Assembly: GCA_025128135.1 (NCBI GenBank)
Contig: JAHLYW010000015.1
Coordinates: forward strand, 1 to 40,593
Direction of reading: 5' to 3'
Origin: Synechococcus sp. CS-1325
GTDB taxonomy: Bacteria > Cyanobacteriota > Cyanobacteriia > PCC-6307 > Cyanobiaceae
DNA: 40,593 nucleotides
Part shown: in pieces, positions 24,919 through 32,238 of the stretch
Numbering within the stretch: the first letter of the stretch is position 1
How the letters are laid out: each line of letters starts with the position of its first letter
Translations under genes and position numbers: made by a program
Notes under the pieces: model-generated
Told to the model about the DNA's origin: nothing
Databases searched by the model: none
The model's input: the letters and a program-made list of their open reading frames with translations, nothing else

Positions 24919-25868
24919 GCAGCAACGATGGCGGCAGCACCCGCAGCGGGCCACCCCCGATCATTTACATCCTGTTGCTTCTGGTCGGACTGGCGGCGCT
25001 CTGGACCTACCGGCCGCGTCTGGCCAATCTGCTCAAGGCCGGAGCCCCGTTCCCCAGCCTGCCCGGACTTCCCCAGGCTTCACCAGGCGGCGGCGGCCAG
25101 GGCGATCCGGCGGCGCTCTTTCCGCTGCCGGCAAGCGTTCCGGCCGGCACCACCGTCAGCATCGATGGCTCCACCAGCATGGTGCTGATCAACGAAGCAC
25201 TCAAACTGGGGTTCGTCAGCGCCTTCCCCGGCACCGAGGTCAGCACGGCAGCGGTCGGATCCGACAACGGCATCCAGGCACTGCTGGGAGGCAGCATCAC
25301 CCTGGCGGCGATCTCCAGACCGCTCACCGCCGAGGAGCAGGGCCGCGGCCTGGCCGCCATCCCTGTGACCCGTGATCGCATCGCCCTGGTGGTGGGAGTG
25401 GACAACCCGTTCCGCCGGGGGCTCTCGCGCCGCCAGGTGCAGCAGATCTTCCAGGGCGAAATCACCAGCTGGACCACCCTGGGGGGCGTCGATCGGCCGA
25501 TCCGGGTGCTGAACCGGCCGAGCGTCAGCGGCACCCACACCGCCTTCCAGGCGATCGTTCTGGAAGGCAGGCCGTTCGGCACAACCGCCAACATCACCAG
25601 CCTCGCCCGGGACGCCACGACGCCGATGCTGCGCATGCTGGGAAGCGACGGAATCGGCTATGCCACCTACGGCCAGGTGGCTGACCAGCAGACCGTGAGA
25701 GTGCTGGCGATCGACGGGAACACGCCGGAAGCAGCCACCTACGCCTTCCAGCGTCCGCTGTACTACGCCTATCGCCAGCCAGCCGGTCCAGCGGCGAAAG
25801 CCTTTCTCGGCTATGCCCTTTCCGAGGCCGGCAGGAAGCGGATCGAAGCAGGGGTCCAAGGTCCCTGA
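24915..25868 (+). CDS. Membrane-anchored PstS-like substrate-binding protein
   Basis: 317 residues. An N-terminal helix (IIYILLLLVGLAALWTYRP, about 16-34) anchors the protein, and a Gly/Pro linker follows. The PBP-like domain has TVSIDGSTSMVLINEAL (the anion-binding first loop, SIDGST), TAAVGSDNGIQALLGG, IAAISRPLT-type sequence (TLAAISRPLTAEEQ), IALVVGVDNPF, QQIFQGEITSW and VLNRPSVSGTHTAF. These match phosphate-binding PstS-like proteins. No ABC permease or ATPase is nearby, so it may act as a sensor or periplasmic component and not as a transporter subunit. It overlaps the PspA-like gene by four bases and ends the operon. Confidence 0.85.
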   Translation: MSSNDGGSTRSGPPPIIYILLLLVGLAALWTYRPRLANLLKAGAPFPSLPGLPQASPGGGGQGDPAALFPLPASVPAGTTVSIDGSTSMVLINEALKLGFVSAFPGTEVSTAAVGSDNGIQALLGGSITLAAISRPLTAEEQGRGLAAIPVTRDRIALVVGVDNPFRRGLSRRQVQQIFQGEITSWTTLGGVDRPIRVLNRPSVSGTHTAFQAIVLEGRPFGTTANITSLARDATTPMLRMLGSDGIGYATYGQVADQQTVRVLAIDGNTPEAATYAFQRPLYYAYRQPAGPAAKAFLGYALSEAGRKRIEAGVQGP

Positions 25869-25930
25869 GGGGGCCGGACCCATCCTGATCGCCGGATCTC
25901 TCCGACGCTCCGACGGCACACAGCCGGGGT

Positions 25931-26011
25931 TCAGGCCTTCTCCAGCCGCTTGATGATCACGCTCATCAACACCAGTGAGCCGACCAGGGCAATCAGCAGG
26001 GCGACAGTCAT
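25931..26011 (-). CDS. Candidate 26-residue membrane peptide
   Basis: An ATG at 26011 opens TVALLIALVGSLVLMSVIIK and ends RLEKA: one membrane helix with a basic C-terminal end, the shape of small photosynthetic or stress membrane peptides. It matches none of the Psb, Psa or Pet small subunits I know. It lies 40 bases after the 26052-26288 gene on the same strand. Evidence is only the hydrophobic pattern and position. Confidence 0.35.
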   Translation of the reverse strand: MTVALLIALVGSLVLMSVIIKRLEKA

Positions 26012-26051
26012 CGAGAAACGAGGCGGTTCAGACGGATTATCGCCGCTGTGA

Positions 26052-26288
26052 TCAACCCTGTTCCGCCACAGGGGGCTGGGGATCCAGACAACGCTCGCGC
26101 AGCAGGCGGGAAACCGTGAGGTTGGCGCAGGGCGGATCGGTATCCATCTGGAGCAGCCACTCCGCCATTTCCATGCGCAGGGCGTAGGCATCTTCAAAGC
26201 GTTCCACCTGCTCAAGGCCGTGCAGGCGTCGCTCCATCCACTGACGGGTTTCGCTGGGCAGTTGGCGCTGAAACCGACGTTGGCTCAC
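26052..26288 (-). CDS. Small conserved-looking protein of unknown function
   Basis: 78 residues from a GTG at 26288 (the frame is open to 26348, but the extra 20 residues are low-complexity). It is soluble and helical, with evenly spaced charged and aromatic residues: SQRRFQRQLPSETRQWMERR, LEQVERFEDAYALRMEMAEW, then LTVSRLLRERCLDP. The codon pattern looks genuine. No family is recognised; the size and composition are typical of picocyanobacterial core hypotheticals. It lies between the SBP operon and the AAA+/ferredoxin gene. Confidence 0.6.
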   Translation of the reverse strand: MSQRRFQRQLPSETRQWMERRLHGLEQVERFEDAYALRMEMAEWLLQMDTDPPCANLTVSRLLRERCLDPQPPVAEQG

Positions 26289-26391
26289 GGGGAAACTCCC
26301 GGTGGGTGTGCTGATCCTGCCTGATGGACCGCGATTGTCGGTAGCCAACCGAACACATTTCCAGCTGCGCTGCCGCCCGGATCCCAGTCGC

Positions 26392-28533
26392 TCAGAGCGT
26401 CACACCCACCAACCAGCGTCCCCCGACCCCGATCGCCAAGGCTCCCAGGCAGGCCAGCCAGACCAGCCGGCGGCTGGGCAGGAGCAAGCGGCGCAGCACC
26501 AGCCAGGAACCCGCTCCACCGACCAGCAGCACCAGGCTCTGGCAGAAGGCGATCACGTGGGGATCAGCGCTCCAGCTGGGCAGCGGCAGCTGGAAGCTGA
26601 CCGGCAGCAACCGGCCCGCTTCCGCCATCCCCACCGGCAGGTGCCGCGCCAGCAACAGCCCCCAGAGCAGGGGCAGCACGCCATAGAGCCCGAGGCGCAG
26701 ACGCCGGGCAGCCCGCTCCGGCGGTGCCAACCAGCTCCCGATCCGAAGCGCAAGCAGGGCCAGGGCCGAAGGCAGCGCCAGGGCCAGGGCGGCGAAGGCC
26801 AGGCGCGGCAGCAAGGGGCCCGCCTGCAGGCTGTCGGGGGCCAGGGGCAGACCCCCCAGCAGCCGATCCCAGAACTTCAGGCAGACGCCGCCGGCGAGCA
26901 CCAGGATCAGACCAGCCTCCCCGTCGGGTGGCGCCATCTCCCGCTGCAGATCGGCGGCGGGTGGCCGCAGGCTCAGCTGCACGGAGCGGTGCGGGCAGGC
27001 CTGGACGCAGGTGAGGCAGAGCACGCAATTGCGGTTGTCGGCCAGATGGGCGGGGTGGGTGCCGAGCGGGCAGCCGGCCGTGGCCAGGCCCTCCCCCTCG
27101 GCAGGGCCGCCCTTGAAGCAGGCATAGGTGCTGCAGCTACCGCTGCAGGTGCCCTGCTGGGCGCGCAACTCCAGAATCGAAAGCTTGGCGAACAGGCCAT
27201 TCATTCCCCCCACCGGGCAGAGATAGCGGCACCAGAAGCGCTTCTCGAAGCGCAGCGAGCCGATCACCGCGCCCGCCGTGATCAGCAGCAGCAGGGCGCT
27301 GCTCAGCCGGGCGCTGTTCTCGAGATCGGCCAGCTCCTCCCAGAGCAGAATCGCGGCAAAACCAGCTGCCAGGGCCGGCGCCGCCCAGGCGTCGGTGTTG
27401 CCCCGGGGCCAGCTGGCCGGTTGCCAGCCGAGCGCCCGTGCCAGCCGCTGGACGATCTCACCCCAGACCATGAACGGGCAGAACGAGCACCAGAGCCGCC
27501 CCACCAGGGGATAACTGAGCAGGATCAGCGGCCACCACCAGGCCCAGAACATGTTGAGCCCGCCGTTGTGGCCCCGGTCCTGGGGCCCCAGCCAAAGCCA
27601 GAGGTTGACCAGCACGAACACCCAGCTGACCAGACCGAACAGCAGGCTGTTCCAGAGCCGCGGCGAACGCATCCACTGACGCAGCGGCGGCTTCCAGCGC
27701 CAGAGGTCGAAGCGCAGCCGCTGGGGCCGTGGCGTCAGCCAGAACACCTCCTCGGGAAGCTGCAGCGGAGGGTTCCGCTCGGCTTCAGGCAGGCTGGGGA
27801 CCGGCACCTGCCGCAGCGCCCGCTCCACCAGGCCTTCGAGTTCCCGCACATTGCCGGGGAAATCGTGGATCTGCAGCCGGCGGATCACTTCCTCACCCAC
27901 CACCGGCGACACCGACCAGCCCAGCGCCCGGCTGCGCAGCCGCAGCAGGTAGCGCAGCCACTCGCCCAGGTCCTGGCGCCGCACCCGCAGCGGTGGCACC
28001 CGGATCACCGAGCAGCAGCGATCAAAGTCGGGCAGGGTCGTTTCGGTGGTGAAGAACAACCGGCCGGCGAAGCGGCGGGACGTGGAGCCGGCTCCGGGGG
28101 GGCTCCAATCGCCACTGCGGGCCAGGCTGAGCAGGGCCGGCAGCAGGGCCGCATCGACGCGGTCGAGCTTGTTGATCAGCAGGCTGCCGGCGCCGATGTC
28201 ATCGAGCAGCGAGCCGACGCCATCACTGCCGGCACTGCCGAACAGCTCCGCCCCATCGCCCCGCAGCAGGGCCCCATCCAGCTGCACCATCAGGTGGCGG
28301 CGGGTGGTGGAGCCGAAGTGGATCAGGGCGGCCACATCATCTTTCTCCAGCCCGGGCTCACCGGCGATCAGCACCGGCCGGCGCTCCGGGTCGGCGGCGG
28401 CCTGCCGCACCCGCTCCCTCAGCCCTGCGGCATAGCGGCTGCTGCCGACGATGCCCCGCCGGGCCCGGCCGACCAGGTGGGGGGCCAGGCGCTGGAAGCG
28501 CTCGGGGACGTGGAGCGGCTCGGAATCTGTCAC
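26392..28533 (-). CDS. Fusion of degenerate sigma54-activator-like AAA+ domain and NapH/NosR-like membrane iron-sulfur domain
   Basis: 713 residues from a GTG at 28533. Residues about 25-240 follow bacterial enhancer-binding AAA+ domains (ELFGS, PPLRVRRQDLGEWL, FPGNVRELEGLVERAL). Walker A reads GEPGLEKD (58-65), with Glu in place of the Gly before Lys64; Walker B reads SLLINK (117-122) in place of the usual FLDE; the GAFTGA loop is absent. So ATPase and sigma54 contact are doubtful, and cyanobacteria lack sigma54. Residues 295-715 have several membrane helices, twin cysteine motifs WCSFCP (349, 352) and WCRYLCP (435, 439), and ferredoxin-like CSGSCSTYAC and CVLCLTCVQACP (503-513). It is probably a redox-responsive membrane protein. 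Confidence 0.88.
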   Translation of the reverse strand: MTDSEPLHVPERFQRLAPHLVGRARRGIVGSSRYAAGLRERVRQAAADPERRPVLIAGEPGLEKDDVAALIHFGSTTRRHLMVQLDGALLRGDGAELFGSAGSDGVGSLLDDIGAGSLLINKLDRVDAALLPALLSLARSGDWSPPGAGSTSRRFAGRLFFTTETTLPDFDRCCSVIRVPPLRVRRQDLGEWLRYLLRLRSRALGWSVSPVVGEEVIRRLQIHDFPGNVRELEGLVERALRQVPVPSLPEAERNPPLQLPEEVFWLTPRPQRLRFDLWRWKPPLRQWMRSPRLWNSLLFGLVSWVFVLVNLWLWLGPQDRGHNGGLNMFWAWWWPLILLSYPLVGRLWCSFCPFMVWGEIVQRLARALGWQPASWPRGNTDAWAAPALAAGFAAILLWEELADLENSARLSSALLLLITAGAVIGSLRFEKRFWCRYLCPVGGMNGLFAKLSILELRAQQGTCSGSCSTYACFKGGPAEGEGLATAGCPLGTHPAHLADNRNCVLCLTCVQACPHRSVQLSLRPPAADLQREMAPPDGEAGLILVLAGGVCLKFWDRLLGGLPLAPDSLQAGPLLPRLAFAALALALPSALALLALRIGSWLAPPERAARRLRLGLYGVLPLLWGLLLARHLPVGMAEAGRLLPVSFQLPLPSWSADPHVIAFCQSLVLLVGGAGSWLVLRRLLLPSRRLVWLACLGALAIGVGGRWLVGVTL

Positions 28534-28554
28534 CGTCTCTCCTGTTCGATGGCC

Positions 28555-28565
28555 GTCACAGTGAC
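28555..28565. promoter_or_regulatory. Palindrome GTCACAGTGAC between divergent genes
   Basis: A perfect 11-bp palindrome in the 98-base gap between the AAA+/ferredoxin gene (minus) and the GST gene (plus). It could be bound by a regulator of either gene. It does not match the NtcA pattern GTA-N8-TAC. Confidence 0.35.
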
Positions 28566-28631
28566 CTGGGAGCGATCCGGTGAGCAGGTGGGCTCTGCCA
28601 GTCTGAAGCCGGTCTGCAGGATGATCGACAG

Positions 28632-29216
28632 ATGACCCTGACTCTTTACGGTGGCGCCCGCAGCCGGGCCTCGATGCCCCGCTGGTACCTGGCCGAAAAG
28701 AGAATCCCGTTCCAGTGGACGCTGCTGGACATGGCCGCCGGCGAGCACCGTCAGGAGTCGTTCCTGGCGCTCAACCCGTTCGGCAAGGTGCCTCTCCTGA
28801 TCGACGACGAGGCGGTGGCGGCCGATGGCGGCAGCCTCAGCCTGTTCGAGAGCGGTGCCATCCTCCTTTACCTCGCCGATCGCTTCGGTCACGAGTTCAG
28901 CAGCCCGGCCCAGCGGGCCGAGGCGGAGCAGTGGGTGCTGTTCGCCAACGCCACGCTGGCCACGGCCCTGTTCGTCGAATCGGCGCGCCAGAAGGAGTTT
29001 CCCCGCTTGATGGCGGCCCTGAACAACCGGCTGGCAGGCGGCGCCCCCCTGCTGGGCACGGCCTGGGGGGTGGCGGATTGCGCCGTCCAGGCCCATCTCG
29101 CCTACCTGCCGGTCTTCTTCCCCCAGCTCGACCTCAGCCCCTACCCGAACGTGCAGAGCTGCATCGCCGCCACCCAGGCTCGCCCCGCCTACCAGGCGGC
29201 GATGGCCACGGGCTGA
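28632..29216 (+). CDS. Glutathione S-transferase family protein
   Basis: 194 residues. The N-terminal thioredoxin-like domain has LTLYGGARSRASMPRWYLAE, FLALNPFGKVPLLIDD (cis-Pro at VPLL) and LFESGAILLYLADRFG (the ES that binds the glutathione gamma-glutamyl group). A helical C-terminal domain follows, with LLGTAWGVADCAVQAHLAYL in the place of the conserved N-capping Asp motif. It would conjugate or reduce substrates with glutathione in the cytoplasm; the substrate is unknown. The start is the ATG at 28632. PdeM follows after 8 bases, suggesting co-transcription. Confidence 0.93.
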   Translation: MTLTLYGGARSRASMPRWYLAEKRIPFQWTLLDMAAGEHRQESFLALNPFGKVPLLIDDEAVAADGGSLSLFESGAILLYLADRFGHEFSSPAQRAEAEQWVLFANATLATALFVESARQKEFPRLMAALNNRLAGGAPLLGTAWGVADCAVQAHLAYLPVFFPQLDLSPYPNVQSCIAATQARPAYQAAMATG

Positions 29217-29224
29217 GCGATCGG

Positions 29225-29923
29225 ATGCCCAGCCACCATCCCTTCGTCTGGCGCGGTCATCGCCTTGAGCTGCTGGCAGCCAAGGCGATCTGGGATCCGG
29301 CCCAGGGCCTGCTGCTGCTGGCCGATCTGCATCTGGGCAAGGCGGAGACCTTCCAGATCCACGGCATTCCCCTGCCCAGCGACGGCGATCTGGCCACCCT
29401 CAATGCGCTGCTGGCGCTCGCCCATCACTGGCGTCCCCGCGAGGTGGTGCTGCTCGGCGACCTGATCCACAGCCGACTGGGGCTCACCGCTGAGCTGCGC
29501 CAGAAACTGGCGGCCCTGCCGGAGCTGCTCGGCTGCCGGCTCAGCCTGATCGGTGGCAACCACGAAAGGGGCAGCTGGCTGGAAGGGTTGGCTGCCGGGC
29601 CCAGCGGCGCCAGGGGGCCGCTCTGGCTCAGCCATGCTCCGGAGCGGGCGCCGGCCGGCGGGGTGGAGCGGCTCAATCTCTGTGGCCATCTCCACCCGGT
29701 GGCGGTGGTGGGCTCCGGCGCTGACCGGCTCCGGCTTCCCTGCTTCAGCCTGGACCCAGCCGTCCCACGGCTGGTGCTGCCGGCCTTCGGTCAGCTGACC
29801 GGCGGCCACCCCTGCGATCCGCACCAGCCCTGCTGGCTGGTGGCCGATGGTTCGATCGTGGCCTGGCCAGGGGCGGGAACTAGAGGCTGCCGGCCAGGGA
29901 ACGCACCACATCGCCCCGGGTGA
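29225..29923 (+). CDS. pdeM: Ligase-associated metallophosphoesterase PdeM-like (TIGR04123-like)
   Basis: 232 residues from an ATG at 29225. Motifs: LLLADLHLGKAETF (DxH), VVLLGDLIHSR (GDxxH), LIGGNHERGSW (GNHE), LWLSHAPER and NLCGHLHPVAVV (GHxHP). These are diagnostic of the ligase-associated phosphoesterase/endonuclease group. It completes the four-protein repair set with the exonuclease, ligase and helicase in this window. It lies 8 bases after the GST gene and not with its partners. Its 3' end overlaps the convergent CBS gene by 44 bases, so the last 14 or so residues (RGCRPGNAPHRPG) may be an extension typical only of this genome. Confidence 0.9.
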   Translation: MPSHHPFVWRGHRLELLAAKAIWDPAQGLLLLADLHLGKAETFQIHGIPLPSDGDLATLNALLALAHHWRPREVVLLGDLIHSRLGLTAELRQKLAALPELLGCRLSLIGGNHERGSWLEGLAAGPSGARGPLWLSHAPERAPAGGVERLNLCGHLHPVAVVGSGADRLRLPCFSLDPAVPRLVLPAFGQLTGGHPCDPHQPCWLVADGSIVAWPGAGTRGCRPGNAPHRPG

Positions 29924-30356
29924 GCACCCCGACGAGCTTGCCGCCATCAAGCACGAACAGGCGCTGGGTGCTGCGGTCGTGCAGCAGCCGGGCCGCCTCA
30001 GGCAGCGAAAGATCCGCCTCGCAGCTGTGGGGATGCTCCTGCATCAGCTCCCCCACCGTGCTGCCGAGCACCTGGTGCACCTGCCTGTCCCAGTCGAGCG
30101 GGTTGCGCAGATAGATCACCGCATCGAGCAACATCACATAGGGGCCGGCATCGAAGCCGCTTTCCTTCACCATCAGGTTCTGTTCGGTGAGTTCCCCGAC
30201 CAGGGCGCCGCTGCCATCCACCACCGGCAGGCCACTGATGTGGTGGTCGGTCATGAGCTGCACCGCCTCCTGGAGCGGGGTCGCCGGGGTGACACTGAAC
30301 ACGGGGGTCGTCATCGCATCCGTCACACGAACGGCGGACGGGGAGTCGGTTGTCAT
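29880..30356 (-). CDS. CBS domain pair protein
   Basis: 158 residues consisting of two CBS repeats and little else. Repeat 1: VTDAMTTPVFSVTPATPLQE, HHISGLPVVDGSGALVGELTE (about 11-60). Repeat 2: VGELMQEHPHSCEADLSLPE, RSTQRLFVLDGGKLVGVLTR, ending DVVRSLAGSL. The linker LLDAVIYLRNPLDWDRQVHQ is typical of cyanobacterial and plastid two-CBS proteins. Such pairs bind adenosine nucleotides and tune partner enzymes or thioredoxins; the partner is not evident. It starts at an ATG at 30356 and is convergent with pdeM. Confidence 0.93.
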   Translation of the reverse strand: MTTDSPSAVRVTDAMTTPVFSVTPATPLQEAVQLMTDHHISGLPVVDGSGALVGELTEQNLMVKESGFDAGPYVMLLDAVIYLRNPLDWDRQVHQVLGSTVGELMQEHPHSCEADLSLPEAARLLHDRSTQRLFVLDGGKLVGVLTRGDVVRSLAGSL

Positions 30357-30478
30357 CGGCGCGGCGCGGCTGCAAGGGTTCTAGGCCAGCGGGGCGCGGT
30401 TCGAGAAGCTCCGCCGCCGATCCAGGGGGAACGGCGCCGCTGCCCGATCAGACTGGCGGTCTCAGCCGGTGATCGACC

Positions 30479-31063
30479 GTGTCGCTCCGATCGATGCAGC
30501 AGGCAGGGCCACCCGTCGCTTCCAGCCGGTCGAGGGCCCTCGCCGATGGGCTCACCGTGGCGCGCGCTCTGATCGGCCTGCCCCTGCTGCTGGCCCTGCT
30601 GGCCGGACAGGGCGGGCTGGCCTGGAGCCTGCTGCTGCTGGGCGGCCTGAGCGACTGGGCCGATGGCGTCCTGGCCCGTCGGGCCGGCGGTGGCTCCGCC
30701 TGGGGGGCCCGCCTCGATCCCCTCACCGACAAGATCCTGATCAGCGCCCCGCTGCTCTGGCTCGGCTCCAGCGGCAGCCTGCCGCTGTGGGCGGTGTGGC
30801 TGCTGCTGGCCAGGGAGCTGCTGATCTCAGGCTGGCGGTCCGGCCAGGGGGACGGCGGCCCCGCCTCCCGCGCCGGGAAAGCCAAGACCATCCTCCAGTT
30901 CAGCTCCCTGCTGCTGCTGCTCTGGCCCGCCGAGTGGAACCCTGGGGGCCTTGAGGTGGCCAATGCCCTGCACAGCCTGGGATGGTGGCTGTTCTGGCCC
31001 TCCCTGCTGCTGGCGCTCAGCTCGGCGCTGGGGTATCTGCGCGCCGACCGTCGCAACTTTTAA
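30479..31063 (+). CDS. CDP-alcohol phosphatidyltransferase (PgsA-like)
   Basis: 194 residues with four to five membrane helices. The family signature DG-AR-G-D-D is complete: SDWADGVLARRAGG, then GARLDPLTDK. It transfers a phosphatidyl group from CDP-diacylglycerol to an alcohol, most likely glycerol-3-phosphate (phosphatidylglycerophosphate synthesis). CDP-diacylglycerol would be supplied by CdsA, encoded at 34.9 kb. Start: GTG at 30479. The GldA-like gene follows after 23 bases. Whether this is the main PgsA or a paralogue cannot be told from the sequence, so no symbol is given. Confidence 0.88.
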   Translation: MSLRSMQQAGPPVASSRSRALADGLTVARALIGLPLLLALLAGQGGLAWSLLLLGGLSDWADGVLARRAGGGSAWGARLDPLTDKILISAPLLWLGSSGSLPLWAVWLLLARELLISGWRSGQGDGGPASRAGKAKTILQFSSLLLLLWPAEWNPGGLEVANALHSLGWWLFWPSLLLALSSALGYLRADRRNF

Positions 31064-31086
31064 GATTCAGACACTCACCTCAAGCC

Positions 31087-32238
31087 ATGAGCAGCTCGGT
31101 CAGCCAGCACGCCATCGCCCCCGCCCAGGTGCGGCGCGGCACCGGGGCCTGGCCCGAATCCCTGCCCAGGATCGCCGCCCTCTGCGCCCGCCCGCTGCTG
31201 CTGGGCCGCTCTGCAGCCACCGCCGCCCTGCGGGCCAGGCTGCTGGCCGACCTGCGCGGCGCCGGACTGGATCCGCTCCAGGCGGAACTGCAGCACGACT
31301 GCTGTGAGGAGGATCTGGCCCGCCTGGCAGCGGTGGTCCTGGCGGCCGCCGAGCCGGGCGCCGCCGTCGATGCCGTGATCGCCGTCGGTGGCGGCAAGGT
31401 GATGGACGCCGGCAAACTGCTCGCCCACCGCCTCGGCCTGGCCTGCATCACCGTGCCCAGCAGCGCCGCAACCTGTGCCGGCTGGACGGCTCTGGCCAAC
31501 CTCTACACACCAAACGGTGCCTTTCAGGGGGATGTGGCCCTGGAGCGCTGCCCAGATCTGCTGATCTTCGACCACGAACTGGTGCGCCAGGCTCCGGCCC
31601 GCACCCTCGCCAGCGGCATCGCCGATGCGATGGCCAAGTGGTACGAGGCCTCGGTGAGCAGTGGCGGCAGCAGCGATGGGCTGATCCAGCAGGCGGTCCA
31701 GCAGGCCAGGGTGCTGCGCGACCAGCTGCTGCTCGATGGGCTGGAAGCGATCACCTCCCCCGGCAGTGAGGCCTGGGTCAGGGTGGCCGAAGCGGCCGCG
31801 CTCACCGCCGGCCTGATCGGCGGGGTCGGTGGTGCCGGCTGCCGCACCGTCGCCGCCCATGCCGTCCATAACGGCCTCACCCAGCTGGTGGCCAGCCATG
31901 GCGCCCTGCATGGCGAGAAGGTGGGCTTCGGCGTGCTGGTGCAGCTGCGGCTGGAGGAACTGCTCTGCTCCAGCCAGCTCGCCGCCCAGGCGCGGCGTCA
32001 GCTGATCGGCCTGTTCCGCTCCCTTGCCTTGCCGGTCCGTCTCGACGAGCTGGGCCTGGCCGGCGCCACGCTCGGCGAACTGCAGGCGGTCTGCGCCTTT
32101 GCCTGCCGGCCCGGCTCCGACCTGCACCGTCTGCCCTTCCCGGTGACGGAAGCCGATCTGCTGGCCGCCCTGGTGAGCACCACCGCCGGAGCGCTTCTCC
32201 CGGAGGAACGCTCCGCCAGCCGTGAGCCGGTTTCTTGA
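31087..32238 (+). CDS. Iron-containing alcohol dehydrogenase / glycerol dehydrogenase-like protein
   Basis: 383 residues from an ATG at 31087. The NAD-binding part has DAVIAVGGGKVMDAGKLLAH (95-114) and TVPSSAATCAGWTALAN (122-138). Metal ligands match GldA and glycerol-1-phosphate dehydrogenase: GIADAMAKW (Asp180), AAHAVHNGL (His258) and ALHGEKVGFG (His275). It should oxidise or reduce a small polyol or polyol phosphate. Lying directly after a CDP-alcohol phosphatidyltransferase, it may supply or remove a glycerol derivative for lipid headgroups; this is an inference. It overlaps the next gene by four bases (TTGA). Confidence 0.88.
   Translation: MSSSVSQHAIAPAQVRRGTGAWPESLPRIAALCARPLLLGRSAATAALRARLLADLRGAGLDPLQAELQHDCCEEDLARLAAVVLAAAEPGAAVDAVIAVGGGKVMDAGKLLAHRLGLACITVPSSAATCAGWTALANLYTPNGAFQGDVALERCPDLLIFDHELVRQAPARTLASGIADAMAKWYEASVSSGGSSDGLIQQAVQQARVLRDQLLLDGLEAITSPGSEAWVRVAEAAALTAGLIGGVGGAGCRTVAAHAVHNGLTQLVASHGALHGEKVGFGVLVQLRLEELLCSSQLAAQARRQLIGLFRSLALPVRLDELGLAGATLGELQAVCAFACRPGSDLHRLPFPVTEADLLAALVSTTAGALLPEERSASREPVS

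Noticed and set aside
25852..25885. GGGTCC/GGACCC inverted repeat at the end of the SBP gene as a terminator
   Set aside because: The stem is only six base pairs, overlaps the stop codon, and has no T-run.
26302..28635. A 777-residue plus-strand open frame opposite the AAA+/ferredoxin gene
   Set aside because: Composition dominated by Gln, Pro, Arg and His; the minus strand has conserved cysteine and AAA+ motifs.
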